Shown in pieces: positions 19,488 to 27,940 of a stretch of DNA of 64,000 bases. Source of the DNA: Vibrio diazotrophicus. GTDB lineage: Bacteria; Pseudomonadota; Gammaproteobacteria; Enterobacterales; Vibrionaceae. How positions within the stretch are numbered: the stretch's first letter is position 1; each line of letters starts with the position of its first letter. Position numbers and translations under genes: made by a program. The notes under the pieces were generated by a model. It had not been told where the DNA came from, did no database searches, and saw only the letters and a list, made by a program, of their open reading frames with translations. Location: assembly GCF_038452265.1 (NCBI RefSeq), contig NZ_CP151843.1, forward strand, positions 744,001 through 808,000, given 5' to 3'.

Positions 19488-19524
19488 TGTACTGATTAAA
19501 TTTTCAAAAATTGTATCTGTACTG
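19488..19524. promoter_or_regulatory. Direct repeats, probable MocR operator
   Basis: TGTACTG occurs at 19488-19494 and again at 19518-19524, exactly 30 bases apart (about three helical turns), in the 100-base region between the divergent MocR and EamA genes. MocR-type regulators typically bind paired direct repeats, so this is a likely operator for autoregulation and control of the exporter. Confidence 0.5.
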
Positions 19525-19577
19525 GTTTTGTTACTCAAGCAATACTCTGATCATATTGTGAACACTAGGAGTTTATT

Positions 19578-20483
19578 GTGCAGGGAAAACATTTATTACT
19601 CGTTATTGGAGTTATGGTCATTTGGGGCGTGAATTTTTCCGCCATCAAACTCGGTGTAAACCAACTTGATCCTTTTTTGATTGCGGCTGCTCGATTCATA
19701 CTGGCGACTTTTCCCATCATCTTTTTTGTCAAAAAGCCGAACGTCCCAATTAAATACTTAATGGCCTACGGTTTAGTCTTCGGCACAGGCATTTGGGGTA
19801 TGGCGTATTGCTCCATTGCTTTTGGGCTTTCATCAGGAATGGCCTCGGTTCTGCTGCAACTGGACGTGTTAACAAGTATCGCGGTAGGCGCTTTGCTTTA
19901 TAAAGAAGTGATCACTAAACAAATGTGGCTTGGGATTCTCGCGGCACTGATTGGTTTAACTCTGTCGATTATCTATACCAATGGCAACATCACCTTGCTG
20001 GGTTTTGTCTTCATTCTTATTGCAGCCATTTGCTGGCCTATGATGGGAGTGATTATCCGCCATTCAGGAACTAAAGCGCCATTCGCCTTTAACATCTGGG
20101 GAATGTTGTTTGCCCCTATTCCGCTTGTTCTGCTGAGCATTGCTAATAATGGAGTGGAAGGCCTTATCACCACTTACGAGCAGTGGAATGACAGCGCATG
20201 GTTCTCGGTGCTGTTTCAAGCCTACCCGACCACCCTATTCGGATACTGGGTTTGGAACAAAATGGTACTCAGCTATCCCATGTCTAAGCTTGCACCGCTA
20301 ACCCTGTTAACCAGTGTGTTTGCCTTAATGAGCGGATATCTGTTCTTTGGTGAAACGCTCTCCACCGTTCAGTGGATTTCGTGCACGTTATTTTTAGCGG
20401 GTATTGTTGCTGTGCTCTATCCGAGCAAAGAGAAGCCGAGTATCAGCATTGGGAAATCTAAATATCGGCGCATTCCTACTTAA
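19578..20483 (+). CDS. EamA-type (DMT superfamily) exporter, likely MocR target
   Basis: A 301-aa protein with about ten transmembrane segments in two EamA repeats (VIGVMVIWGVNFSAIKLG at the start; FVFILIAAICWPMMGVIIR in the middle). It resembles the YedA/RhtA-like exporters of amino acids or amino compounds, but the substrate is not readable. The start codon is GTG, supported by AGGAG six to seven bases upstream. The gene is divergent from the MocR regulator, a common arrangement in which the regulator controls export of a metabolite it senses through PLP chemistry. Confidence 0.85.
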   Translation: MQGKHLLLVIGVMVIWGVNFSAIKLGVNQLDPFLIAAARFILATFPIIFFVKKPNVPIKYLMAYGLVFGTGIWGMAYCSIAFGLSSGMASVLLQLDVLTSIAVGALLYKEVITKQMWLGILAALIGLTLSIIYTNGNITLLGFVFILIAAICWPMMGVIIRHSGTKAPFAFNIWGMLFAPIPLVLLSIANNGVEGLITTYEQWNDSAWFSVLFQAYPTTLFGYWVWNKMVLSYPMSKLAPLTLLTSVFALMSGYLFFGETLSTVQWISCTLFLAGIVAVLYPSKEKPSISIGKSKYRRIPT

Positions 20484-20505
20484 TACTGACATGGTTTATC
20501 TGTAT

Positions 20506-20541
20506 ACTTGGCGGCTGTTTATCACTCAGTAGCCAAGTTTC
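20506..20541 (+). terminator. Possible terminator after the EamA gene
   Basis: The arms ACTTGGC (20506-20512) and GCCAAGT (20532-20538) are followed by only TTC. The stem is short and the T-run poor, so this is a weak call. Confidence 0.3.
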
Positions 20542-20593
20542 AGAACTTGCCTAGTGGTAAAAAAAACCAGATTAACCAAACGCGGAGAACTTG

Positions 20594-20908
20594 ATGACTG
20601 AGCAAAATGTTGGGCAGATTCTCAAAGCCTTCAACAGTATCGAAGCCAAAATTGAACAACAAAACAGTGCTTTAAGAGAGCTCAATCTGAAAGTGAAAAC
20701 GTTGGAAAGCCAAAACAAACAATTGGCACAAATGATCAACAAGCTTCAGACGCCAGCGGCGCCAAAAACCGATGTCGAACAGGTAGCGCTAACCAAACAA
20801 TTTCAGGCTAACGTTGCGAAAAGCTTGGATTCGATTGAAGACAAATCGAAGAAAGCGATAGAACTGATTAAAGCGAACTCGGGCAGTAAAAAGCGCGCTT
20901 GGCCGTAA
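20594..20908 (+). CDS. Small coiled-coil protein of unknown function
   Basis: A 104-aa cytoplasmic protein I do not recognise. Residues about 8-50 show strong heptad periodicity (ILKAFNSIEAKIEQQNSALR, then LKVKTLESQNKQLAQMINKL) and should form a coiled coil. A proline-rich break (TPAAPKTD) precedes a second helical part, and the C-terminus is basic (SGSKKRAWP). No signal peptide or membrane segment. The ATG at 20594 has GGAG about eight bases upstream; the TTG just before it is not needed. The gene stands alone, convergent with the truncated haemoglobin gene. Confidence 0.7.
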   Translation: MTEQNVGQILKAFNSIEAKIEQQNSALRELNLKVKTLESQNKQLAQMINKLQTPAAPKTDVEQVALTKQFQANVAKSLDSIEDKSKKAIELIKANSGSKKRAWP

Positions 20909-20931
20909 ATATAGATTGGGTTGAAGAAGGT

Positions 20932-20969
20932 TGAGGGTCAAAGTGGCCACCTATCTATAACCCTCATTT
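20932..20969. terminator. Possible terminator between convergent genes
   Basis: The arms TGAGGGT (20932-20938) and ACCCTCA (20960-20966), followed by TTT, lie between the coiled-coil gene and the truncated haemoglobin gene. GTGGCCAC inside the loop is itself palindromic. Short stem and short T-run make this tentative. Confidence 0.35.
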
Positions 20970-20974
20970 ACGAC

Positions 20975-21328
20975 TCAAACCAAGATAATATCTGAACGCA
21001 TACTATAAAGAATAAACAAAACCTCTTCCTGCTCTCGCTGACCTATACCATTTTTCTGTAGCGCTTCTAGAGCATCATCAAGAACGGCCATGAATTCAAC
21101 GGCAGAAATGTTCATCCCTTTATGAGCCGCTAGCATATCGGCACCTTTATAGACATTTGGCCCTCCACTACCAGTAATAAAAAAATCCGAAACAGTTTTC
21201 TTGAGTTTATTCACATCTGACTTAGCGAAACGATTTGAGATAGAACGGTTACTAAGATGTAAGTCCACTATATCACTAGATATTTTGGTTATGGCCTCAC
21301 TGCCACCTAATCTTTCAAATAACGACAT
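20975..21328 (-). CDS. Group 1 truncated haemoglobin-like protein
   Basis: A 117-aa protein matching group 1 (N-type) truncated haemoglobins: MSLFERLGGSEAI at the start, FFITGSGGPNVYKGADM in the middle and AAHKGMNIS, in which His69 is the expected proximal haem ligand. The usual Tyr at position B10 appears replaced in VDLHLSN, which would change oxygen or NO chemistry. The ATG at 21328 gives the family-typical N-terminus and has AGAGG seven bases upstream; an in-frame ATG at 21334 is too close to that site. The gene follows a lipoprotein gene by 14 bases, and the pair is divergent from a STAND-type regulator, suggesting one regulated unit. Confidence 0.85.
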   Translation of the reverse strand: MSLFERLGGSEAITKISSDIVDLHLSNRSISNRFAKSDVNKLKKTVSDFFITGSGGPNVYKGADMLAAHKGMNISAVEFMAVLDDALEALQKNGIGQREQEEVLFILYSMRSDIILV

Positions 21329-21342
21329 ACTCATACCTCTTT

Positions 21343-21873
21343 CTACTTGTTCTTAATTGGAACCATAATGTGTGCGTAAGGTGTATCTTTCCACATTACA
21401 TAAGGTCCTCCGTTATAAGGGTCTTCACTCAAGTCCTTGAGCAAGTATTTGGGTACAGCGATCATAAGATGTGGTCCTTCTTTAACCCACACATCCCCAT
21501 TGTTGGGATCTGTTGCCATAGGGTTTGCATTGCTCACATTTGCATCCCCCTGCAACATGTAAGAAATTCCCATTGAACTAGTTACAAAAGGCTTTCCTTC
21601 CGACGCAGACTTTAAGAAATCTTGCCATACAGAATCTACACACATAGGATGCAAATCGCCTGGCATAAGTGGAATTCCCGGATAACATACCCAGTCAGAT
21701 GTACCCTCCCTTAATACGGTACCATCTACAGCCAATATTGTTGCAGTTGAACTAATATCTGTTGGGGCTGCACTCTCAGCTCTTTTTAGCAGCTCATTAT
21801 TAGCCATTTGCCCTGACGAACAACCAAATAAAACGCTCATCGTAGCTAGTAAACATAATTGAAAGAATCTCAT
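21343..21873 (-). CDS. Conserved lipoprotein of unknown function
   Basis: A 176-aa protein with a lipoprotein signal ending SVLFGC, so Cys18 is the predicted lipidation site. The mature part carries TILAVDGTVLREG, PMCVDSVWQDFL, SYMLQGDANVSN, EGPHLMIAVP and NGGPYVMWKDTPYAHIMVP. I recall this last pattern from conserved secreted proteins of several phyla with no assigned function. The start at 21873 is chosen because GGGAGGC precedes it and the signal peptide begins there; the frame is open 11 codons further. It is the first gene of the pair with the truncated haemoglobin and is divergent from the STAND regulator. Confidence 0.8.
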   Translation of the reverse strand: MRFFQLCLLATMSVLFGCSSGQMANNELLKRAESAAPTDISSTATILAVDGTVLREGTSDWVCYPGIPLMPGDLHPMCVDSVWQDFLKSASEGKPFVTSSMGISYMLQGDANVSNANPMATDPNNGDVWVKEGPHLMIAVPKYLLKDLSEDPYNGGPYVMWKDTPYAHIMVPIKNK

Positions 21874-21933
21874 ATAGCCTCCCGTTTCTTTCATCTGTCC
21901 CATCAAACATAGCCTCTAGAATCATTCTTTATG

Positions 21934-21955
21934 ATGAGATTTTCATGAGAATTCG
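21934..21955. promoter_or_regulatory. Tandem 11-bp direct repeat, candidate site for the STAND/OmpR-type regulator
   Basis: ATGAGATTTTC (21934-21944) is followed immediately by ATGAGAATTCG (21945-21955); 8 of 11 positions agree. OmpR-type winged helices bind head-to-tail repeats about 10-11 bases apart. The site lies in the 137-base region between the lipoprotein and the divergent regulator gene, so it could control both. Confidence 0.45.
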
Positions 21956-22010
21956 GTGTGATAATAATTATTTCTACTATTATCAATAACAGTAAAAGTC
22001 ACCAAAATGG

Positions 22011-23945
22011 ATGAACACGGTGAGGTCTATTGTAGAAACAACACGTGCTTCCGAGTTGAGTTTTCTAGAACAAGTATTTGATGAGCATGGCCCTGACGTA
22101 ATTGGTTTATACGGGATTCCTGGCGTGGGCAAGACTACGCTATTAAATCAATTCATTAAACGTCACTCCAACCAATGTCTGACAATTAACTGCCAACATT
22201 TAGAACCAACGCCTAAAGCCTTCATCAAAAAGTTAAGTAAGTTAACCAATTGCGAAGATAATCTCTCTTCAATCTGTTGCTCAATTGCTCCGAAAACGAT
22301 CTTGGTTATCGATCAGTTTGAATCATTAAACTTAATTGAAACTTGGCTCAGGCGAGAATTTGTACCACATATGCACGGGCAGCTAAGACTCATTTTTTCT
22401 GGTCGAATTCATCCCGATAGACAATGGGTCATTAATCCACCAGATAACAGTGAATTCCGCTGTATGAAACTTAACAGTCTCAGTTTTTCTGCTGCGGTTA
22501 GCTACTTACAGACTCTTGGTCATACACAAATAGTCGCTATGGGGATCAATCAATTCGCTCATGGACACCCACTAGCCCTTCAACTTGCAAGTTCAGCGGT
22601 TCTAGAACAGTCTCAGCGTAAGTTAAATGAAATCCCACCTAATGATGTGGTTCAAACATTGGTACAGTATTTTGTTGAGGATATAAAAGACCATCAGTTA
22701 AAACAGGCTTTGGAGGCGACAGCGATTGTCCGTAGGATATACGAGCCATTACTCACTGCGATGTTAAACGTTGAAGAGAATGTAGGTGCGTGTCTTTATA
22801 ACGCCCTTTCGGAAATAGAATTCGTAGAGCATAGAGAAGATGGGCTGAGCTTACATGACATACTAAAAAACGTCATTTCAGCGAATATGAAATCTCAATA
22901 CCCAATCCGCTACTGCCAATATAGACATCGTGCCTGTGTGTTGTTAAATGAAGAAATGAGACATTCGTCGCCGAGCCAACTCTGGCGTTATACCGCAGAT
23001 ATTATTTACTTGGTTGAAAACAGTGTTATCCGTTCAGCATTTTTCCCACCATTTGATCAGAGAGAATACAGTGTAGAGCCCGCAGATGAACATAACCGAG
23101 ATGCGATATTTGCCATCATTGAAAAACACGAAGCTCCAGAGATGTATAGGGTCTACCAGCAATGGTGGGAGAAACAAATAAACACCTTTCACTGTATTAA
23201 AAACAGTAGCAATCAAACAGTAGGATTTTACTGCCTGATCAAACCTGGCGATGTATCTCTAGAATTAATCAACCAAGACCCAATCACTTCTCTCTGGGCT
23301 CAACATCTCTCTAATGACAAAAACAACTGCAACCTAAACCAATGCTTATTTATCAGGCGCTGGTTATCATTGAACGAAGGAGAATCATTATGTGGTGCAC
23401 AGGCTGCATGCTGGCTTGATATAAAACGAGCTTATTTGGAAATGAGGCCAGAATTGAGAAGAGTTTATCTGACCGTGAACGATCTACAGCCCTATTCGCT
23501 CATCGCGACAGAACTTGGGTTCCAAGTATTGGATTTAGACTACCAGATTAACGATAAATCCTATTATTCAGCAATGCTGGATATGGGAGAAGGCTCTGTA
23601 GACGATTGGGTTTCGAAACGATTAATACAGGAGGTCAATCAGGAGCAAACGAATTTGGAGTTCCCTGACTGGTTCGATAGAAACGCCCGCCAATTAGTTC
23701 TAAGTCACACTCGTATCGATTTAACCCCCTTAGAATTCGGCACTCTAGAACTGCTACTCAGTCAACAAGGCACAGTGATTACTCGTAAAACGTTGCTTAA
23801 ACAAGTATGGAAAATAGAGTATGAAGGTTCTAGTAACGTCGTAGATACCATCATACGGTCTTTGAGAAGAAAGTTGGATGATAAGGCCGATATCATCCAG
23901 TCAGTGAGAGGCGTTGGTTACCGTTATCGGCTTAACGAAAAGTAA
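22011..23945 (+). CDS. STAND NTPase regulator with OmpR-type winged-helix tail
   Basis: A 644-aa protein with an unusual domain order. Residues 25-330 form a STAND/NB-ARC-like NTPase: Walker A GIPGVGKTT at 35-43 and Walker B ILVIDQFE at 97-104 (Asp101), then FSGR and a GHPLALQLA motif typical of STAND helical domains. Residues about 380-530 look like a diverged GNAT fold (QTVGFYCLIKPGD, then VYLTVNDLQPYSLIATELGF). Residues 557-644 are a full OmpR/PhoB winged helix (LTPLEFGTLELLLSQQGTVI ending SVRGVGYRYRL). There is no receiver domain, so activation probably depends on ATP and a bound ligand. It is divergent from the lipoprotein-haemoglobin pair, its most likely target. The ATG at 22011 has no strong Shine-Dalgarno site. 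Confidence 0.82.
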   Translation: MNTVRSIVETTRASELSFLEQVFDEHGPDVIGLYGIPGVGKTTLLNQFIKRHSNQCLTINCQHLEPTPKAFIKKLSKLTNCEDNLSSICCSIAPKTILVIDQFESLNLIETWLRREFVPHMHGQLRLIFSGRIHPDRQWVINPPDNSEFRCMKLNSLSFSAAVSYLQTLGHTQIVAMGINQFAHGHPLALQLASSAVLEQSQRKLNEIPPNDVVQTLVQYFVEDIKDHQLKQALEATAIVRRIYEPLLTAMLNVEENVGACLYNALSEIEFVEHREDGLSLHDILKNVISANMKSQYPIRYCQYRHRACVLLNEEMRHSSPSQLWRYTADIIYLVENSVIRSAFFPPFDQREYSVEPADEHNRDAIFAIIEKHEAPEMYRVYQQWWEKQINTFHCIKNSSNQTVGFYCLIKPGDVSLELINQDPITSLWAQHLSNDKNNCNLNQCLFIRRWLSLNEGESLCGAQAACWLDIKRAYLEMRPELRRVYLTVNDLQPYSLIATELGFQVLDLDYQINDKSYYSAMLDMGEGSVDDWVSKRLIQEVNQEQTNLEFPDWFDRNARQLVLSHTRIDLTPLEFGTLELLLSQQGTVITRKTLLKQVWKIEYEGSSNVVDTIIRSLRRKLDDKADIIQSVRGVGYRYRLNEK

Positions 23946-23955
23946 TTAAAGGCTT

Positions 23956-24597
23956 TTAACTCAAACTCGCCAAACGAGCTGCGAATCCCATAAAGAACAT
24001 ACCTAACAGACCATTACCTAGGTTCGCTAAGGCTTTGTTGTTCTTAAACAGTTGAGTAAGTGATGTGCCCAAAAAGATCAGAGCACTTAAATACACAATG
24101 CTGAACACTTCTAAAATGGTTGCCAAAATCAGGTAAGACGCCCAAGTGTGCTCATAGGTGTAATCAATAAACTGGATGAAGAACGACACATAAAAAAGAA
24201 TCGCTTTTGGGTTGGTCAAACTCAAAGTGAGTGACTTAGCGAACACGTTTTCTTTCTTCTTAGGGCGCGCTATTTCTGCCCCCTCTTCACCTTTTTTGCT
24301 CATCAGTTGATGGATGATCTTAATACCTAAATACAGCAGGTAAGCCGCACCAAGATAGCGAATAATAGTGAACAAAACTGGAGAAGTTTGAATGAGTGAA
24401 GCGACCCCCAGATAAGAGAGCAGAATTAAAACAGCATCGCCGATCAACACACCAGACGCGGCTTGATAGCCAGCTTTCACACCCAGTGACGAGCTTGATT
24501 TCAATACATAAATAGAGTTTGGACCCGGAGCAAGAATGATCATTGTCAGACCAACTAAATATGTCCAAATATTGATAACGCCAAACGCTTCTAACAT
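23956..24597 (-). CDS. leuE: Leucine efflux protein LeuE (LysE/RhtB family)
   Basis: A 213-aa inner-membrane exporter with about six helices. The N-terminus GVINIWTYLVG and LAPGPNSIYVLKSS, and the central LSLTNPKAILFYVSFFIQFI, match LeuE (YeaS) of E. coli along the whole length, which is about 212 aa there. The end GMFFMGFAARLASLS also fits. LeuE exports leucine and some analogues. The gene ends 10 bases from the convergent STAND regulator and is not obviously part of an operon. Confidence 0.85.
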   Translation of the reverse strand: MLEAFGVINIWTYLVGLTMIILAPGPNSIYVLKSSSSLGVKAGYQAASGVLIGDAVLILLSYLGVASLIQTSPVLFTIIRYLGAAYLLYLGIKIIHQLMSKKGEEGAEIARPKKKENVFAKSLTLSLTNPKAILFYVSFFIQFIDYTYEHTWASYLILATILEVFSIVYLSALIFLGTSLTQLFKNNKALANLGNGLLGMFFMGFAARLASLS

Positions 24598-24698
24598 CCT
24601 GTCCTCGACTTAACTATTCAACTTTTCAATCTGTATAACCAAAACAACGCACCATGTCTATATGTCGCACAACACTTTGTGCAAACTTCATATCGAAC

Positions 24699-25439
24699 TT
24701 ACCCGAGGATAACCTCAATACCTTGTTGTTTTAAAAAACTAAGGTCACTTTGCGAAGCGTTATCATCGGTAAGAAGAATAGATATTTGGTCAAAACGTCC
24801 AATGGTCGAAGGGTATATCTGTCCGAACTTGCTCGAGTCGGTCAGTATGATATTTCGGCGCTGTTTCGCCAATATTGTCGAAGCGATATCTGCGCGCATC
24901 ATATCCCGACTGGTGAAGCCTGTATCTTGATGAAAACCATCAACGCCTAAAAATGCGGTACTAAAATGGATATTTTCAATACACAGCTTGGTTAACGGGC
25001 CAACGAGACTTTCACCTTGATGCTGATATACCCCACCAAGCAATATGATATTGGCTGAGGTATTACGAATGAGGTGTGCGATATAGGCGGACGGGGTGAC
25101 GATAGTAACGTCGCCACGCTCTGCTAGGGTTCTCGCTAACAAAGCATTTGCGCTTCCACCTTCGATCAGCACAGTTTCATTACGCGCAACCAAATCTGCG
25201 GCTTTGTTGGCTAGAGATTGTTTGATATTGAAATGAACCTCCAAGCGGTTATCAATATCATCACTTTGCAGAGTGGTCGCCGCACCATGAACACGTTTGA
25301 GATAACCTTCCTGCTCAAGAAGATTCAAATCTTGGCGGATGGTAACGCCAGACACACCAATAAGCTCGACAAGTTCAGTAACTTGAATTCGTTTACGCTC
25401 ATTAACTAACTGTACTATTTGATTTTGTCTAGCGTTCAT
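24699..25439 (-). CDS. DeoR-family repressor of the glycyl radical enzyme cluster
   Basis: A 246-aa regulator. The N-terminal winged helix (about 1-57) reads RQNQIVQLVNERKRIQVTEL and VSGVTIRQDLNLLEQEGYLKR, followed by the DeoRC sugar-phosphate sensor domain (VLIEGGSANALL, TPSAYIAHLI, LLGGVYQHQGESLVGP, ADIASTIL, DSSKFG). DeoR proteins usually respond to a phosphorylated sugar from the pathway they control. It lies downstream of the glycyl radical enzyme and activase genes on the same strand, after a terminator. The same palindrome core, TTTCA-N2-TGAAA, is found before this gene and in the divergent aldolase/activase promoter region, so it probably represses both. Confidence 0.88.
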   Translation of the reverse strand: MNARQNQIVQLVNERKRIQVTELVELIGVSGVTIRQDLNLLEQEGYLKRVHGAATTLQSDDIDNRLEVHFNIKQSLANKAADLVARNETVLIEGGSANALLARTLAERGDVTIVTPSAYIAHLIRNTSANIILLGGVYQHQGESLVGPLTKLCIENIHFSTAFLGVDGFHQDTGFTSRDMMRADIASTILAKQRRNIILTDSSKFGQIYPSTIGRFDQISILLTDDNASQSDLSFLKQQGIEVILG

Positions 25440-25451
25440 AACACTGCTCTA

Positions 25452-25482
25452 AAATGAAAAGAGGCTCCATTATAGAGCCTCT
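25452..25482 (-). terminator. Rho-independent terminator after the glycyl radical enzyme gene
   Basis: AGAGGCTC (25460-25467) / GAGCCTCT (25475-25482) is a perfect 8-bp stem with loop CATTATA; on the minus strand it is followed by TTTCATTTT. The flanking AAATGAAAA and TTTTCATTT extend the stem with a small bulge. Confidence 0.7.
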
Positions 25483-25485
25483 CCT

Positions 25486-25497
25486 TTTCATTTGAAA
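25486..25497. promoter_or_regulatory. Candidate DeoR operator in front of the DeoR gene
   Basis: TTTCATTTGAAA has arms TTTCA and TGAAA around a 2-base centre. The same core occurs at 28911-28922 in the divergent activase/aldolase region. It lies about 47 bases upstream of the DeoR start, consistent with autoregulation. Confidence 0.45.
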
Positions 25498-25514
25498 CCA
25501 AAGTGAAAGTTTAA

Positions 25515-27938
25515 TTACAACTCATGTTCCGTGCGAGCAATGATATCGTCCTGCGCATCCGGTGATAATGCCGTAAAAAATGCCGAATAACCTGCAACTC
25601 GAACAACCAGATCGCGGTATTGTTCTGGGTTCTTCTTCGCGGCTAATAAAGTCTCACGAGAAACAATATTGTATTGAACATGCCAGCCTTTGTGATGGTT
25701 AAAGAAGGTACGAATTAGCATTGATAACTTCAGTTTGTCACTCTCAGATTCAACAGCCGCAGGGCTTAACTTCTGATTAAGCAGTACTCCGCCTAGAATC
25801 TTATTCGCTTGGATCTTACCGACAGAATTATAAACCGCCGTTGGCCCTAGTCTATCTGAGCCAGAAGCAGGGCTAGCCCCTTCCGCCAGTGGTGTTTTAG
25901 CTTTGCGACCATCAGGTGTAGCCATGGTAGAGGCACCAAACGGGACATTGGCAGAAATACTTGAAGTACCTGCGTAGTAACCACCACCAATCGGTCCACG
26001 TCCATGACGTGTATTCACAAAGTTGTCAAGTTCATCAATGTAGACCTGATAAGCCTGCGCAAGTAGTGAGTCGACAGAATCATCGTCATTACCATACTTA
26101 GGTGCAAAGTTGATAAGACGCTGACGTAGCTGTTCTTGTTCAGAACTTGCGAAATTATCAGCAAGAGCTTTAGCCAGCTCAGGTTGTGAAATCTGAGCGT
26201 CATCAAAGACCATGTGCTTAATCGCAGCTAGGCTATTACCTAGGTTAGCAATACCCACTTGCAGCCCCGATACCCAATCGTATTTTGCTCCGCCCTCTTT
26301 GACGGTTTTGCCTCGCTCTAAACAGCTATCGACCAACGACGAACAGAAAATATCGTGAGCTTGTTGCTCAAGCACAGTGTCCACAACGGTATCAATTTCG
26401 ATAGATTTACGAGTGTAGTAGCGGATTTGTTCTGCCCATGATGCCATCACTTCATCGAAGTTAGCAAAGCTGCCTTCCGCCAGCGATTTCTCGTGTGCTA
26501 AGAAGGTTTTACCTGAAGTCGCATCTTCGCCCTTGTTCAATGTCGCAAGCAAAATTCGCGCGAAGTTGATAAAGCTCATTCCCGTACAACGGTAGCCCCA
26601 CTTCCCCGGTACCGCAGTCTCTATACAACCAATAGAGGCATAGTTGTAAGCATCTTCTTTCTCTACCCCCAGCTTAATGAATTCAGGGATGACAATTTCA
26701 TCATTATTAAATGCTGGCATTCCAAAACCGCATTTAATCACTTCAATACAGCCCATTAAGAATTCTTGATTTAGCCCCTCGTGATAGCGAACGCTCAAGT
26801 TAGGTTGTGTTGAACGAAGCTGACCACACGATTCCAGAATCGCCCACGACAGAGGATTAACAGCATCTTCTGGTTCGCCGTTCGCATTGAGTTTTTGCCC
26901 ACCAATGCAGACGTTTTGATACAGAGGTGAACCCGCTGACGCTTTAGAGTGAGCGCCCGAACGTATCTTGTTCACTTCTAACAATTTCAGCCAGCAACTT
27001 TGTAGCAATTCAAGCGCAAAGCCTTTCTCAAGCTTACCGCTCTCCAAATCAGCAACATAGAATCGATTAAGGAACTGATCCATTCGGCCAAACGAAACCG
27101 AGTGTCCGTTTGATTCGATTTGTAGCATCAGTTGAACAAAATAAGACAGTTGCAAAGCTTGCCAGAAGTTCTGTGGGGCATAGTAAGCCACGTGACGACA
27201 GTTTTCAGCGATAGCTTCCAGCTCGGCTTTACGTTCTGGACGCGATTCTGCTTGCGCCATTTCCGCCGCCAGTGTGGCATAGCTAGCCAGATGCTCTTGT
27301 ATTGCTAAAAGCACGATTTCTGTCGCTTTGTAGAATTGCTCTTTTCTGAGCCCCTCGAATGTCGATATGTCATTGTGAGATCTTAATTCGCGAACTTCCG
27401 CAATTAGTCCATTCATGCCTATTTTGAGAATTTTCTCGTTATCCACCGCAAGGTGAGCATCACCTGAAGTCATGTTACCTTCAGCTTTGATGATGGTTGT
27501 TGCGAGGATATCTTGCTGCTCATCCGTAAACAGTCCATAACAGCGATCTTGCACTGTTTTACCTCGCCAATATGGCGTCAGTGAATGAATGATTTCTTTA
27601 TCTTGTTCAGTAACCGCGAAACCAGCTCCGGGTCTATCGGCCAAGTCGTCAATCTCTGCTTCTATCCAACGAACGGTGTACTCAGGGAATATAGGCGCAG
27701 CTCTTAACTTGCTCGCTTGGTTACCAACAATGAGCTCGTCATTTTTAATCCAGATAGTACGAGTTTCAAGGTGCTCTTTAAGTGCCAGAGCGCGTTGAAT
27801 AATCACAGGTTTATCTTCATTTTTGGCGTATGCGCGTGTATATGCTTGGGCTCGCTCGGTACAAACCGGCGGTGTAACAATATTAATCAGTTCCGATTTG
27901 TGCGCTTTAATTCGCTCAGGTAAGTAATTTAAATCCAT
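25515..27938 (-). CDS. Glycyl radical enzyme, YbiW/PflF-like
   Basis: An 807-aa PFL-like glycyl radical enzyme. The thiyl cysteine is Cys438 in YASIGCIETAVPG, followed two residues later by Glu440, the C-x-E pattern of non-PFL (dehydratase/lyase) members. The radical glycine is Gly783 in the C-terminal RVAGYSAFF. PFL itself has two adjacent active-site Cys, so pyruvate formate-lyase activity is unlikely. Length and neighbours (activase, FsaA-type aldolase) match E. coli YbiW (810 aa), for which 1,5-anhydroglucitol-6-phosphate lyase activity has been reported, with FSA cleaving the product; I give that from memory. The radical is destroyed by oxygen, which fits the FNR box upstream. Two bases separate it from the activase gene. 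Confidence 0.88.
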   Translation of the reverse strand: MDLNYLPERIKAHKSELINIVTPPVCTERAQAYTRAYAKNEDKPVIIQRALALKEHLETRTIWIKNDELIVGNQASKLRAAPIFPEYTVRWIEAEIDDLADRPGAGFAVTEQDKEIIHSLTPYWRGKTVQDRCYGLFTDEQQDILATTIIKAEGNMTSGDAHLAVDNEKILKIGMNGLIAEVRELRSHNDISTFEGLRKEQFYKATEIVLLAIQEHLASYATLAAEMAQAESRPERKAELEAIAENCRHVAYYAPQNFWQALQLSYFVQLMLQIESNGHSVSFGRMDQFLNRFYVADLESGKLEKGFALELLQSCWLKLLEVNKIRSGAHSKASAGSPLYQNVCIGGQKLNANGEPEDAVNPLSWAILESCGQLRSTQPNLSVRYHEGLNQEFLMGCIEVIKCGFGMPAFNNDEIVIPEFIKLGVEKEDAYNYASIGCIETAVPGKWGYRCTGMSFINFARILLATLNKGEDATSGKTFLAHEKSLAEGSFANFDEVMASWAEQIRYYTRKSIEIDTVVDTVLEQQAHDIFCSSLVDSCLERGKTVKEGGAKYDWVSGLQVGIANLGNSLAAIKHMVFDDAQISQPELAKALADNFASSEQEQLRQRLINFAPKYGNDDDSVDSLLAQAYQVYIDELDNFVNTRHGRGPIGGGYYAGTSSISANVPFGASTMATPDGRKAKTPLAEGASPASGSDRLGPTAVYNSVGKIQANKILGGVLLNQKLSPAAVESESDKLKLSMLIRTFFNHHKGWHVQYNIVSRETLLAAKKNPEQYRDLVVRVAGYSAFFTALSPDAQDDIIARTEHEL

Positions 27939-27940
27939 GA

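Noticed and set aside
25515..27938. Pyruvate formate-lyase
   Set aside because: The active site has a single Cys followed by Ile-Glu, not the Cys-Cys pair of PFL; neighbours also point to YbiW.
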